DNA of 64,000 nt, taken from positions 1 through 64,000 of the forward strand of contig CAVTYY010000004.1 in NCBI GenBank assembly GCA_963739045.1, given 5' to 3'. Below the pieces are notes generated by a model, which saw only the letters and a program-made list of their open reading frames with translations, was not told the DNA's origin and did not search any database. The position numbers were made by a program, and so were the translations under genes. The DNA comes from Halobacillus_B sp963739045 (lineage in GTDB: Bacteria; Bacillota; Bacilli; Bacillales; Halobacillaceae). Positions 6,800 through 15,452 of this stretch are shown piece by piece (within the stretch, counting starts at the first letter, position 1; each line of letters opens with the position of its first letter).

Positions 6800-8866
6800 T
6801 TAAGTTACGATCACATTGTCGACTAAGTCGAAGGCGGCAAGCGACATGCCGACCATCGCTCCAGTGGTCGTAAATCCTACTGGGGCATCAGGAGAAACCG
6901 TATCGAATGCTCTTCCCCAAGGTGTCGCGACATTCAACGTGTTTCGGATGACCTGGATCTGCCCTGGGTCAGGCGCTGTCGTACCTCCATCCCTATAATC
7001 CACATATACCGCTAATCGTTGTGTGTTCGGATTTGTAATATCATTTTCTTCGATAAGAATGGTGTCTACTCCAGGGAAATTAAATGGTTCAAAAATAATA
7101 GAGCTACCAGCACGATCCATATGATTAATGACATTGCGGCGGACAAAAATTGATACATTATTAAAAGACGCGGTGCTGAAAAATACAAACTGCGAATGCC
7201 TTGCCATCGTGTTGTCATCAATGATGAACGATCCGCTGAAGTATATATCATTAGGTGTGGCCCCTTGGACGTAGATGGCACCTAAGCTAGTAGCCCCACC
7301 CATAAAGGAGTTGCCTGTAATCGTAGTCGTACCAAGAGCCCCGCGGATCTCTAACGCTTTCTCGGTTCCAGTATGGTTAAGGGTGTTGTTTCTTAAAGTG
7401 AAATCCTCGACATTTACGATCATCGTACGTTTCCCACCGGTTAAAATCGAATTTTGAATGGTAATACCGCTGTAATAGTCACCGATCCCTCGAGGAGGAA
7501 TCCTGACTAGTGTCTCATCAGCAACTCCAGTTGATGTACGAGACATACTCAATCCTTCCAAAATAATGTTGTCTGCCTGAAGAGATATTGCGGTTTCAGC
7601 AGTAAATGCAGGAGGGAATACAATTTCCGTCTGACCCGCAGAAAATCCGCGAATGGTCAAAGTTTTATCAACGATAAGCTCAGCATCCTGCGTATATTCA
7701 CTTGGAGTAAGGATTAACGTATCCCCTGAGTTCGCATCATCAATGGCGGCATTGAGCACGTCGTAGAAGGTTTGCTGATCTACGTTGAAGATCCTTCCTC
7801 CTATATGGCTGTAAGCAATATCTGCCGGGAATTTAACAGCATCCGGCGGAAAGGCGATACATTCCTCGCTAGTGCTTTCCAGTGTTTCAGCGCATGGTGC
7901 CTCGGAAGGAAAACAGATGAGATTTCCTACGACAAGATCACCGCACTCCTCCTCGACTGAAGTTACTTCATATAATCTGGAAAGGTCTGTTACTTCACAA
8001 GAGAACCCTTGGGGAAGAGTAACAACATCCGGCGGACAATCCACACATGCATTGTCCGTTAAGCTTAATACCAGCGTACAACCGTCGTTTGAGCATTGGA
8101 GGGTCTCGTCGCATGGTGACTCACAAGGAAAACAAACCACATCACCTAAGACAAGATCCGTGCACTCTCCAGTCAACTCTGTAATTTCATAAACACAGAA
8201 AAGAGGCAGTGGAGGAGGAAGGGTAATAGTAACGGTGGTATCTACTCGATTTTGGACCCAGTCGTAGACATTTTCTGTACGTATGCAAAGGTTTTCTTCT
8301 TGCTGGGGAGAAGGGTGGGATGGGATCGGACAAGGAACAAGACAATCTTCTTTGAGAGAATCATTTTCGTTGTTGAATCGAACTAGACACTGTGGAGGAC
8401 GAGTCGGATTAGGACAAGACCGCTCAACCTGCTCTCTTGGATTACAGAAAGACGCTTCAATATCTAAGACAACGGACGCTGTGGATTGGACGTCTTGACA
8501 AAAGTCAATATCCACACTGACTTCTGTCCCTTCTTCACTGAACGCTATGCTGCAAATGTGACAAGAAGCATTAGTGATCTGAACAATGATTTCCGTTCCC
8601 ATAGGTGCACAAAGGTAATAACTTTCGCAAACGGTGAAATCAGCTGATCCTGTAGTGTCATCTTCAAGCGTAATCGTAACGGTCCCGGTAGTACGGATAT
8701 TCACACGCTGGAGTATGACCTCCGCTCCGTTCGGAAGCATAAAGACCCTTTCTTCACGGCCGCCCAACTGCGGAACTTCCTCACTGATTAAATTGGTAAG
8801 TACACAGGAGGGATCATCTTCTGTCTGTGCGAGGGCAGGGCGGTTTTGGTTTCCATCGAATATCAT
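6800..8866 (-). CDS. Cysteine-rich surface protein with C-terminal beta-helix
   Basis: This 688-residue protein has no signal peptide or membrane helix. Residues 1-175 are Thr/Val-rich beta with scattered Cys (CESYYLCAP, CHICSIAF). Residues about 226-350 hold two copies of a cysteine-rich unit: copy 1 has GECTDLVLGDVVCFPCESPC and copy 2 has EECGDLVVGNLICFPSEAPC. From about residue 365 the sequence is a right-handed beta-helix of PbH1/NosD type (GDTLILTPSEY, TLTIRGFSAG, FTLRNNTLNHTG, SFIIDDNTMARH). AAAGGAGG lies six bases before the ATG. Cysteine richness without an export signal suggests a cross-linked spore-coat or exosporium component made in the mother cell, but that is inference. I do not recognise the full architecture. 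Confidence 0.75.
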   Translation of the reverse strand: MIFDGNQNRPALAQTEDDPSCVLTNLISEEVPQLGGREERVFMLPNGAEVILQRVNIRTTGTVTITLEDDTTGSADFTVCESYYLCAPMGTEIIVQITNASCHICSIAFSEEGTEVSVDIDFCQDVQSTASVVLDIEASFCNPREQVERSCPNPTRPPQCLVRFNNENDSLKEDCLVPCPIPSHPSPQQEENLCIRTENVYDWVQNRVDTTVTITLPPPLPLFCVYEITELTGECTDLVLGDVVCFPCESPCDETLQCSNDGCTLVLSLTDNACVDCPPDVVTLPQGFSCEVTDLSRLYEVTSVEEECGDLVVGNLICFPSEAPCAETLESTSEECIAFPPDAVKFPADIAYSHIGGRIFNVDQQTFYDVLNAAIDDANSGDTLILTPSEYTQDAELIVDKTLTIRGFSAGQTEIVFPPAFTAETAISLQADNIILEGLSMSRTSTGVADETLVRIPPRGIGDYYSGITIQNSILTGGKRTMIVNVEDFTLRNNTLNHTGTEKALEIRGALGTTTITGNSFMGGATSLGAIYVQGATPNDIYFSGSFIIDDNTMARHSQFVFFSTASFNNVSIFVRRNVINHMDRAGSSIIFEPFNFPGVDTILIEENDITNPNTQRLAVYVDYRDGGTTAPDPGQIQVIRNTLNVATPWGRAFDTVSPDAPVGFTTTGAMVGMSLAAFDLVDNVIVT

Positions 8867-9234
8867 ATCGAACCTCCTTTTTATTCGTATTTTTTCATAA
8901 GGTTATCGATGTAGTATTTATATGCGGCAGCTAAATAAGGGGAGAGGGCAAAATGGGGAATTAGGCAGGCAGAGGGAAGCAGGGAATGAATGCGAATTGT
9001 CTAAAGCGAAGAAGAATGACTTGATGAGGAATGGACAAGGTTGGAGTGGGGGGGACAAAGGCTGGGATTAACACTGGGTAATTATGTTTTTAGTGGAAAG
9101 TTTCATTTATTGGAACCTCTCGGCCGTTTAGATTTAGTAAGGTGGGAAAAAGCAGGTCAGTCAGCTAAAGGATTTCCAAGCCCATCCTAAGGATGATCCT
9201 CCTCTATGACTTTTGCTCTTTTATCCCATCTCTT
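8867..9234. other. Intergenic region, no gene seen
   Basis: These 368 bases separate two minus-strand genes. The part next to 8866 must hold the promoter of the cysteine-rich gene, but no clear sigma-A box pair is visible, which would fit a sporulation sigma factor without proving it. A short hairpin (CATCC-TAA-GGATG near 9183) lies after the metalloprotease gene. Confidence 0.4.
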
Positions 9235-9687
9235 TTAAGAAAGATACTTTAGCAAACTTTTCCCGTCGCTGTCCGTCCCATCAGGAAGAGAGTAGGGTAT
9301 TAGCACACTGATCAATAGTGTCGCAGTGAAACCTATGTAGTATCCTTTGATAAAACTTCCAGGGGCATAGTGGTTAAATAAAGAAATAACGAGAATCAGC
9401 ATACCTATATTAGCGAGAATTCCTCCAGCATCAATCAGCAGCCTCGCCGCACGGTTGTTTATGGTTAGCGAGTCTTCCTTGAAAGTCATCGATCCATACA
9501 TGAAAAAATACTGCCTGATTTTCCATTTCCAAAAACGAAACCAAACGTTTCCATAGCCAATTTCTATGGAGGTGATTTTCCCCCCAAAGAGTTTTACAAA
9601 GAATACATGGCCAAGCTCATGGATGATCGAGTTGAAAGGGCAGAAAATCAACAGTCCTATGGCGTATCCTGAGATTTCTTCCAGCAT
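9235..9687 (-). CDS. Small M50-like membrane metalloprotease
   Basis: The 150-residue protein has HELGH at residues 23-27, the zinc-binding HExxH motif, just after a hydrophobic segment. A second hydrophobic part follows with AGGILANIGML at about 88-98, then a final LPDGTDSDGKSLL at about 135-147 that recalls the distal Asp motif of site-2 proteases. It is much shorter than typical S2P enzymes and lacks a PDZ domain, so it resembles compact M50-like proteins of Bacillaceae. AAGGAGGAG precedes the ATG. Activity and substrate are unknown. Confidence 0.72.
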   Translation of the reverse strand: MLEEISGYAIGLLIFCPFNSIIHELGHVFFVKLFGGKITSIEIGYGNVWFRFWKWKIRQYFFMYGSMTFKEDSLTINNRAARLLIDAGGILANIGMLILVISLFNHYAPGSFIKGYYIGFTATLLISVLIPYSLPDGTDSDGKSLLKYLS

Positions 9688-10065
9688 TGTTCTCCTCCTT
9701 ATTATTATTGAACAGTGTGTTCCCGGTGATCTTTATGTAGAAGTATGATGAGTTTGGTCAGTCATGCAGTTCGTATTATCTCATAATTTATGGGAAATTT
9801 TAACGCAAAAGTGCAGAGATCATTTTCAAAGAAAGGCAGCGCGGAATATCACTTATAGAAGATAGTTCTTCACTACTCTTTGATGCGACTGGATTAACCG
9901 GCAACCATTTCCTTCGCCTCCATTCGCCAAGATCTAAACTGTTTAAATTTTTAGAAAATTTGTATTCCATTTTATCGAATAGCGTGCTATAGTAAAAATA
10001 AGAACTTAATAAAGTCACTGGAAAAAGTAAGTTTAGAGAAAGATTTATGGGAGTTGGATGCCACG
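9688..10065. other. Intergenic region upstream of the ROK regulator
   Basis: No gene is supported here. A 72-codon minus-strand frame exists but lacks a ribosome site and a recognisable product. The AT-rich part from about 9940 to 10020, including GCTATAGTAAAAATAAG, probably holds the ROK operon promoter. No clear operator was found. Confidence 0.4.
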
Positions 10066-11265
10066 ATGATTAAAACGGGCGGTTTGAAGTTAATGCAAGA
10101 GATCAATCAGTATATTGTACTTAGGACGATAAGAGAAAGCGGCCCGGTTTCTAGAAGCGGGATCGCAAAGATGACAAAGCTCAGCCCAACGACAGTGACT
10201 TCGGCGGTGAACATGCTGCTTGAAGAAGGAATTGTCATCACAGGAGGTATGGGAGAATCGAGTGGCGGAAGGAAACCGGTGTATGTTCAGTTTGCCCCGG
10301 ACAACAAGTTTGTGATAGGGGTATCAATCACGAATTCACATATTGAAGTCGGACAAATGAACCTTGAAGCGGAAGTGAAGGACAAGATCTTGGTTGAAGA
10401 TGACTTTCAAGCGAACCATCAAGTCATTGAAAAAACACTGGAATTGATCGGAAAATACTTGGACAGCCTGGATGATGTCTCTAACTGCATTGGGGTCTCA
10501 CTGATTGTTCCGGGGATTGTTGATTCGAAGCGAGGAATTATCCGGAATAATGCCAAACTCAATTTAAAAGACATTCCCTTAAAGGATATGATCGAAAATA
10601 AGTTTGGACTCCCCGCTTGGATCGATAATGATGCGAATGCGATGGCCCTTGCCGAGACGAATTACGGTCAGTACGGGGACAAAAAGAATTTAATCTACGT
10701 CCAAATGGGAGACGGAATAGGTTCCGGCATCATCATTGATGACATTATTTTCCGCGGTACTCAGGGGGGCGCAGGCGAATTTGGCCATATCTCTATCGAT
10801 AAAGAAGGCCTTCAATGTCAATGCGGGAATCGGGGCTGCTTAGAGAATTATGTAGACTGGCCGGCGATTCAAGAAAGAATTAGAGACAAGGTGGACAAGG
10901 GTGAACCGACGGCGATGCTGGAAGGGAAACAAAGTGTCGATGACATTTCACAAGAGGATTTTTTGAAAGCGCTTCAATTTGGAGATGAACTGGCAAGAGA
11001 GGTGCTCGAAGAACCCATCAATTACATGGGCAATGGGATTGTCACTCTTGTAAATCTCTTTAACCCGGACGTCATTTTAATTGGATGGGGATCGATTACG
11101 AGTGATTCTTATTTTATTGAAAGAGTCAGAGAGAAAGTAAAGCAGCTGGCGTTTGATATCTTCACGGAGGAATTAGAAATACAAGCCACTACTTTAGGAG
11201 GTGATTTTCAACTCAAAGGTGCTGCTTCCATTGCTTTGAAGGAATATTTTGAAGTCCCTGTTTAA
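10066..11265 (+). CDS. ROK-family transcriptional regulator
   Basis: The 399-residue repressor has an N-terminal winged helix (IRESGPVSRSGIAKMTKLSP then TTVTSAVNMLLEEG) and a sugar-kinase-like ROK domain. The DNA-binding helix is followed by the ATP/sugar fold with DNDANAMALAETNYG and the zinc-binding loop CQCGNRGCLENY. XylR/NagC-type ROK repressors release DNA when a sugar binds, so this one probably controls the importer and dehydrogenase genes downstream; the next gene starts 47 bases later. The frame opens with TTG at 10054, but that codon touches GGGAG, so ATG 10066 is preferred with some doubt. Ligand unknown. Confidence 0.9.
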   Translation: MIKTGGLKLMQEINQYIVLRTIRESGPVSRSGIAKMTKLSPTTVTSAVNMLLEEGIVITGGMGESSGGRKPVYVQFAPDNKFVIGVSITNSHIEVGQMNLEAEVKDKILVEDDFQANHQVIEKTLELIGKYLDSLDDVSNCIGVSLIVPGIVDSKRGIIRNNAKLNLKDIPLKDMIENKFGLPAWIDNDANAMALAETNYGQYGDKKNLIYVQMGDGIGSGIIIDDIIFRGTQGGAGEFGHISIDKEGLQCQCGNRGCLENYVDWPAIQERIRDKVDKGEPTAMLEGKQSVDDISQEDFLKALQFGDELAREVLEEPINYMGNGIVTLVNLFNPDVILIGWGSITSDSYFIERVREKVKQLAFDIFTEELEIQATTLGGDFQLKGAASIALKEYFEVPV

Positions 11266-11312
11266 TTGCCTTTATTTCCTTATTTTATAAAAACATAGAG
11301 GGGTGGAGTAAG

Positions 11313-12578
11313 ATGAAGAAATTACTTTGGTTAATGTTTAGCATCGTTGTATTAGTCCTTGCTGCTTGTTCGGGTGACTCTTCTTCAGAATCTTCAGGAG
11401 GAGACAGCAGCGGCGACGATGGTCCGGTGACGATCACCTACTTAAAGCCTGGTGCTGATACTCCTGAGACGAGAAAGCTAGTAGAAGGAATGATTGATCG
11501 TTTTGAGAAAGAAAATCCAAATATTAAGGTCAAGCTTGAAGCAGTAGGCTGGGATAATGCTTATCAGAAACTCGTAACGGGTTTTAACGGAAACTCTTCT
11601 CCTGATGTGTTCTCTGGTGGAACGCGCTGGATGACGGCGTTTGCGGATATGAATGGACTGCTCCCATTAACAGATATGGCTGCTGACAAGATTAAAGAAT
11701 ATCCGGATGCATTGCAAAAGTCTTCTCAGTATAAAGGGGAAATCTATGCGCTGCCGCAAGCTTTTTCTGCCCGTGCATTGATTTACCGCTCAGACTTAAT
11801 TAAAGAACCGCCGAAAACGTGGGATGAGCTTGTTGCGACTGCGAAAAAAGTTCAGGAAGAAAATGATGGCATGTACGGCTTTGCCATTTCAGGGGCTGCC
11901 CATGTGTCCACGACTACTCAGTACTTTAACTACTTGCTGCAAAATGGCGGGCAGGTGTTTGATAAAGACGGTAATGTGACCCTTAACTCAAAAGAAGGGG
12001 TAGAAGCCCTTGAATTCTACCGCGACCTTTATACGAAAGAGAAAGTTGTGCCAAACCCAGTGGAATACAACCGTGAACTGCTCCCTGTTCTATTTAAAGA
12101 AGGGAAAATCGCGATGTACGTCATTGGACCTTGGGGGAAATCACTGATGGGTGTAGATCCAGATAACAAGGAGACTCCTTATAAAACGGCCCTGCTTCCT
12201 AAAGGGAAAAAAATGGCTAACATCCTTGTTTCCGACTCCAATTATATTTCTGCTAAAACAGACCATCCAGACGAAGCGTATAAGTTTGTAGAGTTTATGT
12301 CTTCTCTGGACGAGCAAACCAAGCTTGATAAAGCCAATGGTTCATTGCCGATGCTGAAGGAAGAAGCGAAGGATTCATTCTTTAAAGAAGACCCTTACTT
12401 CTCTACCTTTGTCGATATGATTCAATATGGTGAGCCACAGCCTGCACCTGCTGTATGGGAGCCGTTCCAGGATGTTATTACAACCGCGGTTCAACGTGCG
12501 CTGGATGGCGAAGATCCTCAGAAGGTATTAGATGATGCCGCTAAAGAAATTGAAGATCAGAAGCTCGCCCCGAAATAA
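11313..12578 (+). CDS. ABC sugar importer, solute-binding lipoprotein
   Basis: This 421-residue family-1 (MalE/UgpB-like) receptor has a lipoprotein signal (VLVLAACSGDSS; lipidated Cys19) and then a Ser/Gly/Asp linker. The binding-protein fold shows MIDRFEKENPNIKVKLEAVG and SPDVFSGGTRWMTAFADMNG. It would capture a sugar or oligosaccharide outside the membrane for the two permeases downstream. GGGGTGGAG gives a good ribosome site. A strong stem-loop follows the stop codon. The acidic composition is in line with a halophilic host. The sugar cannot be read from sequence. Confidence 0.92.
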   Translation: MKKLLWLMFSIVVLVLAACSGDSSSESSGGDSSGDDGPVTITYLKPGADTPETRKLVEGMIDRFEKENPNIKVKLEAVGWDNAYQKLVTGFNGNSSPDVFSGGTRWMTAFADMNGLLPLTDMAADKIKEYPDALQKSSQYKGEIYALPQAFSARALIYRSDLIKEPPKTWDELVATAKKVQEENDGMYGFAISGAAHVSTTTQYFNYLLQNGGQVFDKDGNVTLNSKEGVEALEFYRDLYTKEKVVPNPVEYNRELLPVLFKEGKIAMYVIGPWGKSLMGVDPDNKETPYKTALLPKGKKMANILVSDSNYISAKTDHPDEAYKFVEFMSSLDEQTKLDKANGSLPMLKEEAKDSFFKEDPYFSTFVDMIQYGEPQPAPAVWEPFQDVITTAVQRALDGEDPQKVLDDAAKEIEDQKLAPK

Positions 12579-12583
12579 GCAGT

Positions 12584-12620
12584 AATGGAGGAGGTGAGTG
12601 TTTGCCTCCTCCATTTATTG
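12584..12620 (+). terminator. Stem-loop between receptor and permease genes
   Basis: AATGGAGGAGG (12584-12594) pairs perfectly with CCTCCTCCATT (12605-12615) over a ten-base loop, with a weak U-rich tail (TATTGTT). It probably acts as a partial terminator or 3' stabiliser that raises receptor mRNA over permease mRNA. Confidence 0.65.
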
Positions 12621-12684
12621 TTAGAAAGGAATGGTCCACATCGACTACTCTGCAGCTGTCACTAATAAGAAGGGGAAGAAACGG

Positions 12685-13572
12685 ATGCAGCGGTTTTTCT
12701 CACCTGAGAAATCCGCCTTCTTCTATTTGCTTCCCATGGTTGTATTTATGTGCATTATGGTTGCCTATCCAATTGGAAGAATTCTATATATATCTTTAAC
12801 AAGTAATATTATGACTCGCCCTGATTTAGGGGTTCATTTCATTGGTCTTGAGAACTACTTAACGTTATTTACCTCTGCTTCTTTCTGGCATACTGTCGTT
12901 CGAACGGGCTTATGGACAGCGTTATCAGTAGGTGGTAAAACCTTAATCGCGTTTGGAATTGCCCTGTTACTCGCAAAGGATATTGCGTTCAAAAGGTTTT
13001 ACTTAATTCTGCTTATGCTTCCTTGGGTAACTCCTATGGTAGTCGCCGCCGTAACCTGGCGCTGGATTTTTGATGGTCAATTCGGAATGTTAAATTATCT
13101 TCTTATGCAAGTCCACCTTATTCAAGAGCCTTATGTCTTCCTGGGTCACAAGTTATCGGCTTTTATAGCAACCGCAATCACGGATATGTGGCTGGGGATC
13201 CCGTTCTTGGCGATGATGTTCCTGGCAGGTCTGCAGTCAATTCCGGTTGAACTGAATGAATCAGCAAGCATGGATGGAGCGAATCGGTTTCAGAAGCTGA
13301 TCCACGTTACCCTGCCCATGATGAAACCGATTATTTTAGTGGCCACGACCATGTCAGGGATTTGGACGTTCAACTCCTTTGGGGTTATTTGGCCGATGAC
13401 GAGCGGCGGTCCTGTGGATGCCACGCAGACTTTGATCGTAGAAGCTTATCAGTTGTCGTTCGGCTCCTTTAATTTAGGAATGGGAGCGGCCATAGCTGTT
13501 GTTATCTTCATTATTTTGACGATATCTACGGTGCTTTATAAACGTCTGCTTATGAAACAGGAAGAATTATAA
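12685..13572 (+). CDS. ABC sugar importer permease (MalF type)
   Basis: The 295-residue inner-membrane subunit has about six helices and the EAA loop ELNESASMDGANRFQKLIHV followed by TLPMMKP, which contacts the ATPase. The frame extends 18 codons upstream, but AAGGGGAAG lies about eight bases before the ATG at 12685, while the upstream ATG at 12631 directly abuts its only purine run. It pairs with the permease 22 bases downstream. No ATPase gene is present in the operon, so it presumably uses a shared MsmX-type ATPase. Confidence 0.92.
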   Translation: MQRFFSPEKSAFFYLLPMVVFMCIMVAYPIGRILYISLTSNIMTRPDLGVHFIGLENYLTLFTSASFWHTVVRTGLWTALSVGGKTLIAFGIALLLAKDIAFKRFYLILLMLPWVTPMVVAAVTWRWIFDGQFGMLNYLLMQVHLIQEPYVFLGHKLSAFIATAITDMWLGIPFLAMMFLAGLQSIPVELNESASMDGANRFQKLIHVTLPMMKPIILVATTMSGIWTFNSFGVIWPMTSGGPVDATQTLIVEAYQLSFGSFNLGMGAAIAVVIFIILTISTVLYKRLLMKQEEL

Positions 13573-13594
13573 GGAATAGGAGAGGTGAGAAGGA

Positions 13595-14425
13595 ATGTCT
13601 AGCAAGCTGCGAAATCTTCCAACGCATATTACGCTTTGGGTCATTTTCATTATTATGCTGTTTCCGATCTGGATCATGCTGTCCACATCGCTTCAAACCT
13701 ATGATGGAATTTTTAACTGGCCGCCGGATTGGTTTCCGTCCATTCCCCAATGGCACAACTATGCGGATGTATGGGGCGGAGATTATCAATTTCATTCCCC
13801 GTTTTTCAATAGTTTAATTATTGCTTCATCAACAGCGATTATCACGATACTGCTTGCCTTCCCTGCAGCTTATGGGATATCAAGATTCTCGTTTTTCGGC
13901 CGTAACAGCATGCTGTTCCTTGTGCTTGTAACTCAAATGTTTTCGCCGATTGTGTTGATTGTAGGGTTGTATCAGTTGGCACAGAATTACAATTTGTTAA
14001 ATTCCCTTTTCGGAGTCATTATCACCAACTGTGCACTCACGCTTCCGATGGCGGTCTGGCTGCTGCATGGCTATTTAAAAAGTGTGCCCGAAACGCTTGA
14101 GCAAGCGGCAGCGATGGACGGCTGTTCCCGGTTTACAGGCATCATTAAAATTGTTGTCCCGCTATCTGCCTCAGGAATTGCCATGGCAGGGATTTACGCT
14201 TTTATTATGGCGTGGAACGATCTGTTGATCCCTCTTATTTTTATCTCGGACTCAGGTTTAAGACCCATTAGTCTTGCACTGACGGACTTTGCCGGACAGA
14301 ATATTGTTTATTGGCATCAGATGATGGCAGCAAGTGTAATGTCGACCTTCCCGATTGCTGTCATGTTCAGCTTTGTGCAGAAATATTTCATTAAAGGATT
14401 CATGTCGGGAGCGATTAAGGAATAG
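13595..14425 (+). CDS. ABC sugar importer permease (MalG type)
   Basis: The 276-residue subunit has six helices, the N-terminal signature FPIWIMLSTSLQT and the EAA loop ETLEQAAAMDGCSRFTGIIK. It forms the channel with the preceding permease. GAGGTGAGAAGG lies just before the ATG. It is followed after 19 bases by a dehydrogenase gene, so transport and metabolism are in one transcript. Confidence 0.93.
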   Translation: MSSKLRNLPTHITLWVIFIIMLFPIWIMLSTSLQTYDGIFNWPPDWFPSIPQWHNYADVWGGDYQFHSPFFNSLIIASSTAIITILLAFPAAYGISRFSFFGRNSMLFLVLVTQMFSPIVLIVGLYQLAQNYNLLNSLFGVIITNCALTLPMAVWLLHGYLKSVPETLEQAAAMDGCSRFTGIIKIVVPLSASGIAMAGIYAFIMAWNDLLIPLIFISDSGLRPISLALTDFAGQNIVYWHQMMAASVMSTFPIAVMFSFVQKYFIKGFMSGAIKE

Positions 14426-14444
14426 AGAGGAGAAGGATTTGGTC

Positions 14445-15446
14445 ATGAAGGTATTATTAATCGGTGCAGGAACCATGGGCACGGTACACGCCCATTCGTA
14501 TGCAAATATTAATGCGGCAGAGCTAGTCGGCATTGCTGATTTTAGAAAAGAAAAAGTGGACGAGCTTGCACGAGGTGTAAGAACGCAGGCCTTCGCTTCG
14601 TTTGAAGAAGCGATTGAGCAGGTTGGGGAAGTGGATGTGATTGATATTTGCCTGCCTACGTACTTGCACAAAGAATTTGTTGAAAAGGCCGCATCTTATG
14701 CAGAGAACATTATTTGTGAGAAACCCTTAGCAAGAAATACAGCGGAAGCGCGTGAGATTATTGATTTCTGTGAGACGAATGGGAAACGCTTGTTTGTCGG
14801 TCATGTTGTTCGCTTCTTTCCTGAATATACACGGATTAAGGAACTTGTCGAATCAGGAAAAGTCGGAAAACCCGGTGTGGTCCGCACGACGAGAGGAGGC
14901 GCGTTTCCCGTCGGCTGGGAGAACTGGTATGCCGATTTTGAGAAAAGCGGGGGGTTACTATTAGATTTGCTGCTCCATGACTTTGATTACCTGCGCGGGT
15001 GTTACGGTGAAGTGGAGCGAGTGTTTGCAAAAAAGCTGCCGCTTGCCGATCAGCGTGACTATGCGCTGGTGACCCTGAGATTTACAAATGGTGTCATCGC
15101 TCATCTTGAAGGGACCTGGGCCCATCAAGGCTTTTCATCTTCCATTGAAGTAGCGGGAGATCAAGGGATCATCGATTATAATAGCGCGAAGGTAAGTCCT
15201 GTTCGGTTAATGAAAAAAGAAAGCACGAAAACGGGTGGAGGGGTAGAAGTACCGGAGAGCCCGCTCCATTCTTCGCCTTATCAAGATGAACTCGCGCATT
15301 TCCTCAAATGTATAGAAAGTGGAACAGAACCGCTTGTCACTGCTGAGGACGCCTATTATGCCATTGAAATTGCGACCGCTGCACAGCATTCATGTGAGAC
15401 AGGAGAACCGGTGAAATTACAAAATCATGAACTGGAGAAAGGGTGA
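14445..15446 (+). CDS. Gfo/Idh/MocA-family oxidoreductase (first of three)
   Basis: The 333-residue NAD(P)-dependent dehydrogenase has a Rossmann nucleotide site (LLIGAGTMGTVHAHSY at residues 4-19) and ICEKPLARNTAEA, whose Lys is a conserved active-site residue. The C-terminal alpha/beta domain has GGLLLDLLLHDFDYLRGCYG. Family members oxidise sugars, sugar acids or inositols at a ring hydroxyl. The frame could start 30 codons upstream inside the permease gene, but AGAGGAGAAGG before ATG 14445 and the conserved N-terminus fix the start. It belongs to the ROK-controlled operon; the substrate is unknown. Confidence 0.88.
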   Translation: MKVLLIGAGTMGTVHAHSYANINAAELVGIADFRKEKVDELARGVRTQAFASFEEAIEQVGEVDVIDICLPTYLHKEFVEKAASYAENIICEKPLARNTAEAREIIDFCETNGKRLFVGHVVRFFPEYTRIKELVESGKVGKPGVVRTTRGGAFPVGWENWYADFEKSGGLLLDLLLHDFDYLRGCYGEVERVFAKKLPLADQRDYALVTLRFTNGVIAHLEGTWAHQGFSSSIEVAGDQGIIDYNSAKVSPVRLMKKESTKTGGGVEVPESPLHSSPYQDELAHFLKCIESGTEPLVTAEDAYYAIEIATAAQHSCETGEPVKLQNHELEKG

Positions 15447-15452
15447 GAAAGG

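Noticed and set aside
7872..8498. Frames opposite the cysteine-rich protein gene
   Set aside because: Antisense shadows without ribosome sites; the minus-strand gene has internal repeats and a beta-helix that make coding clear.
9800..10018. A 72-codon minus-strand frame upstream of the ROK gene
   Set aside because: No ribosome site, no recognisable product, and it covers the probable promoter region of the ROK operon.
12602..12799. A 65-codon plus-strand frame between receptor and permease genes
   Set aside because: It starts within the hairpin loop and runs in another frame over the start of the permease gene.
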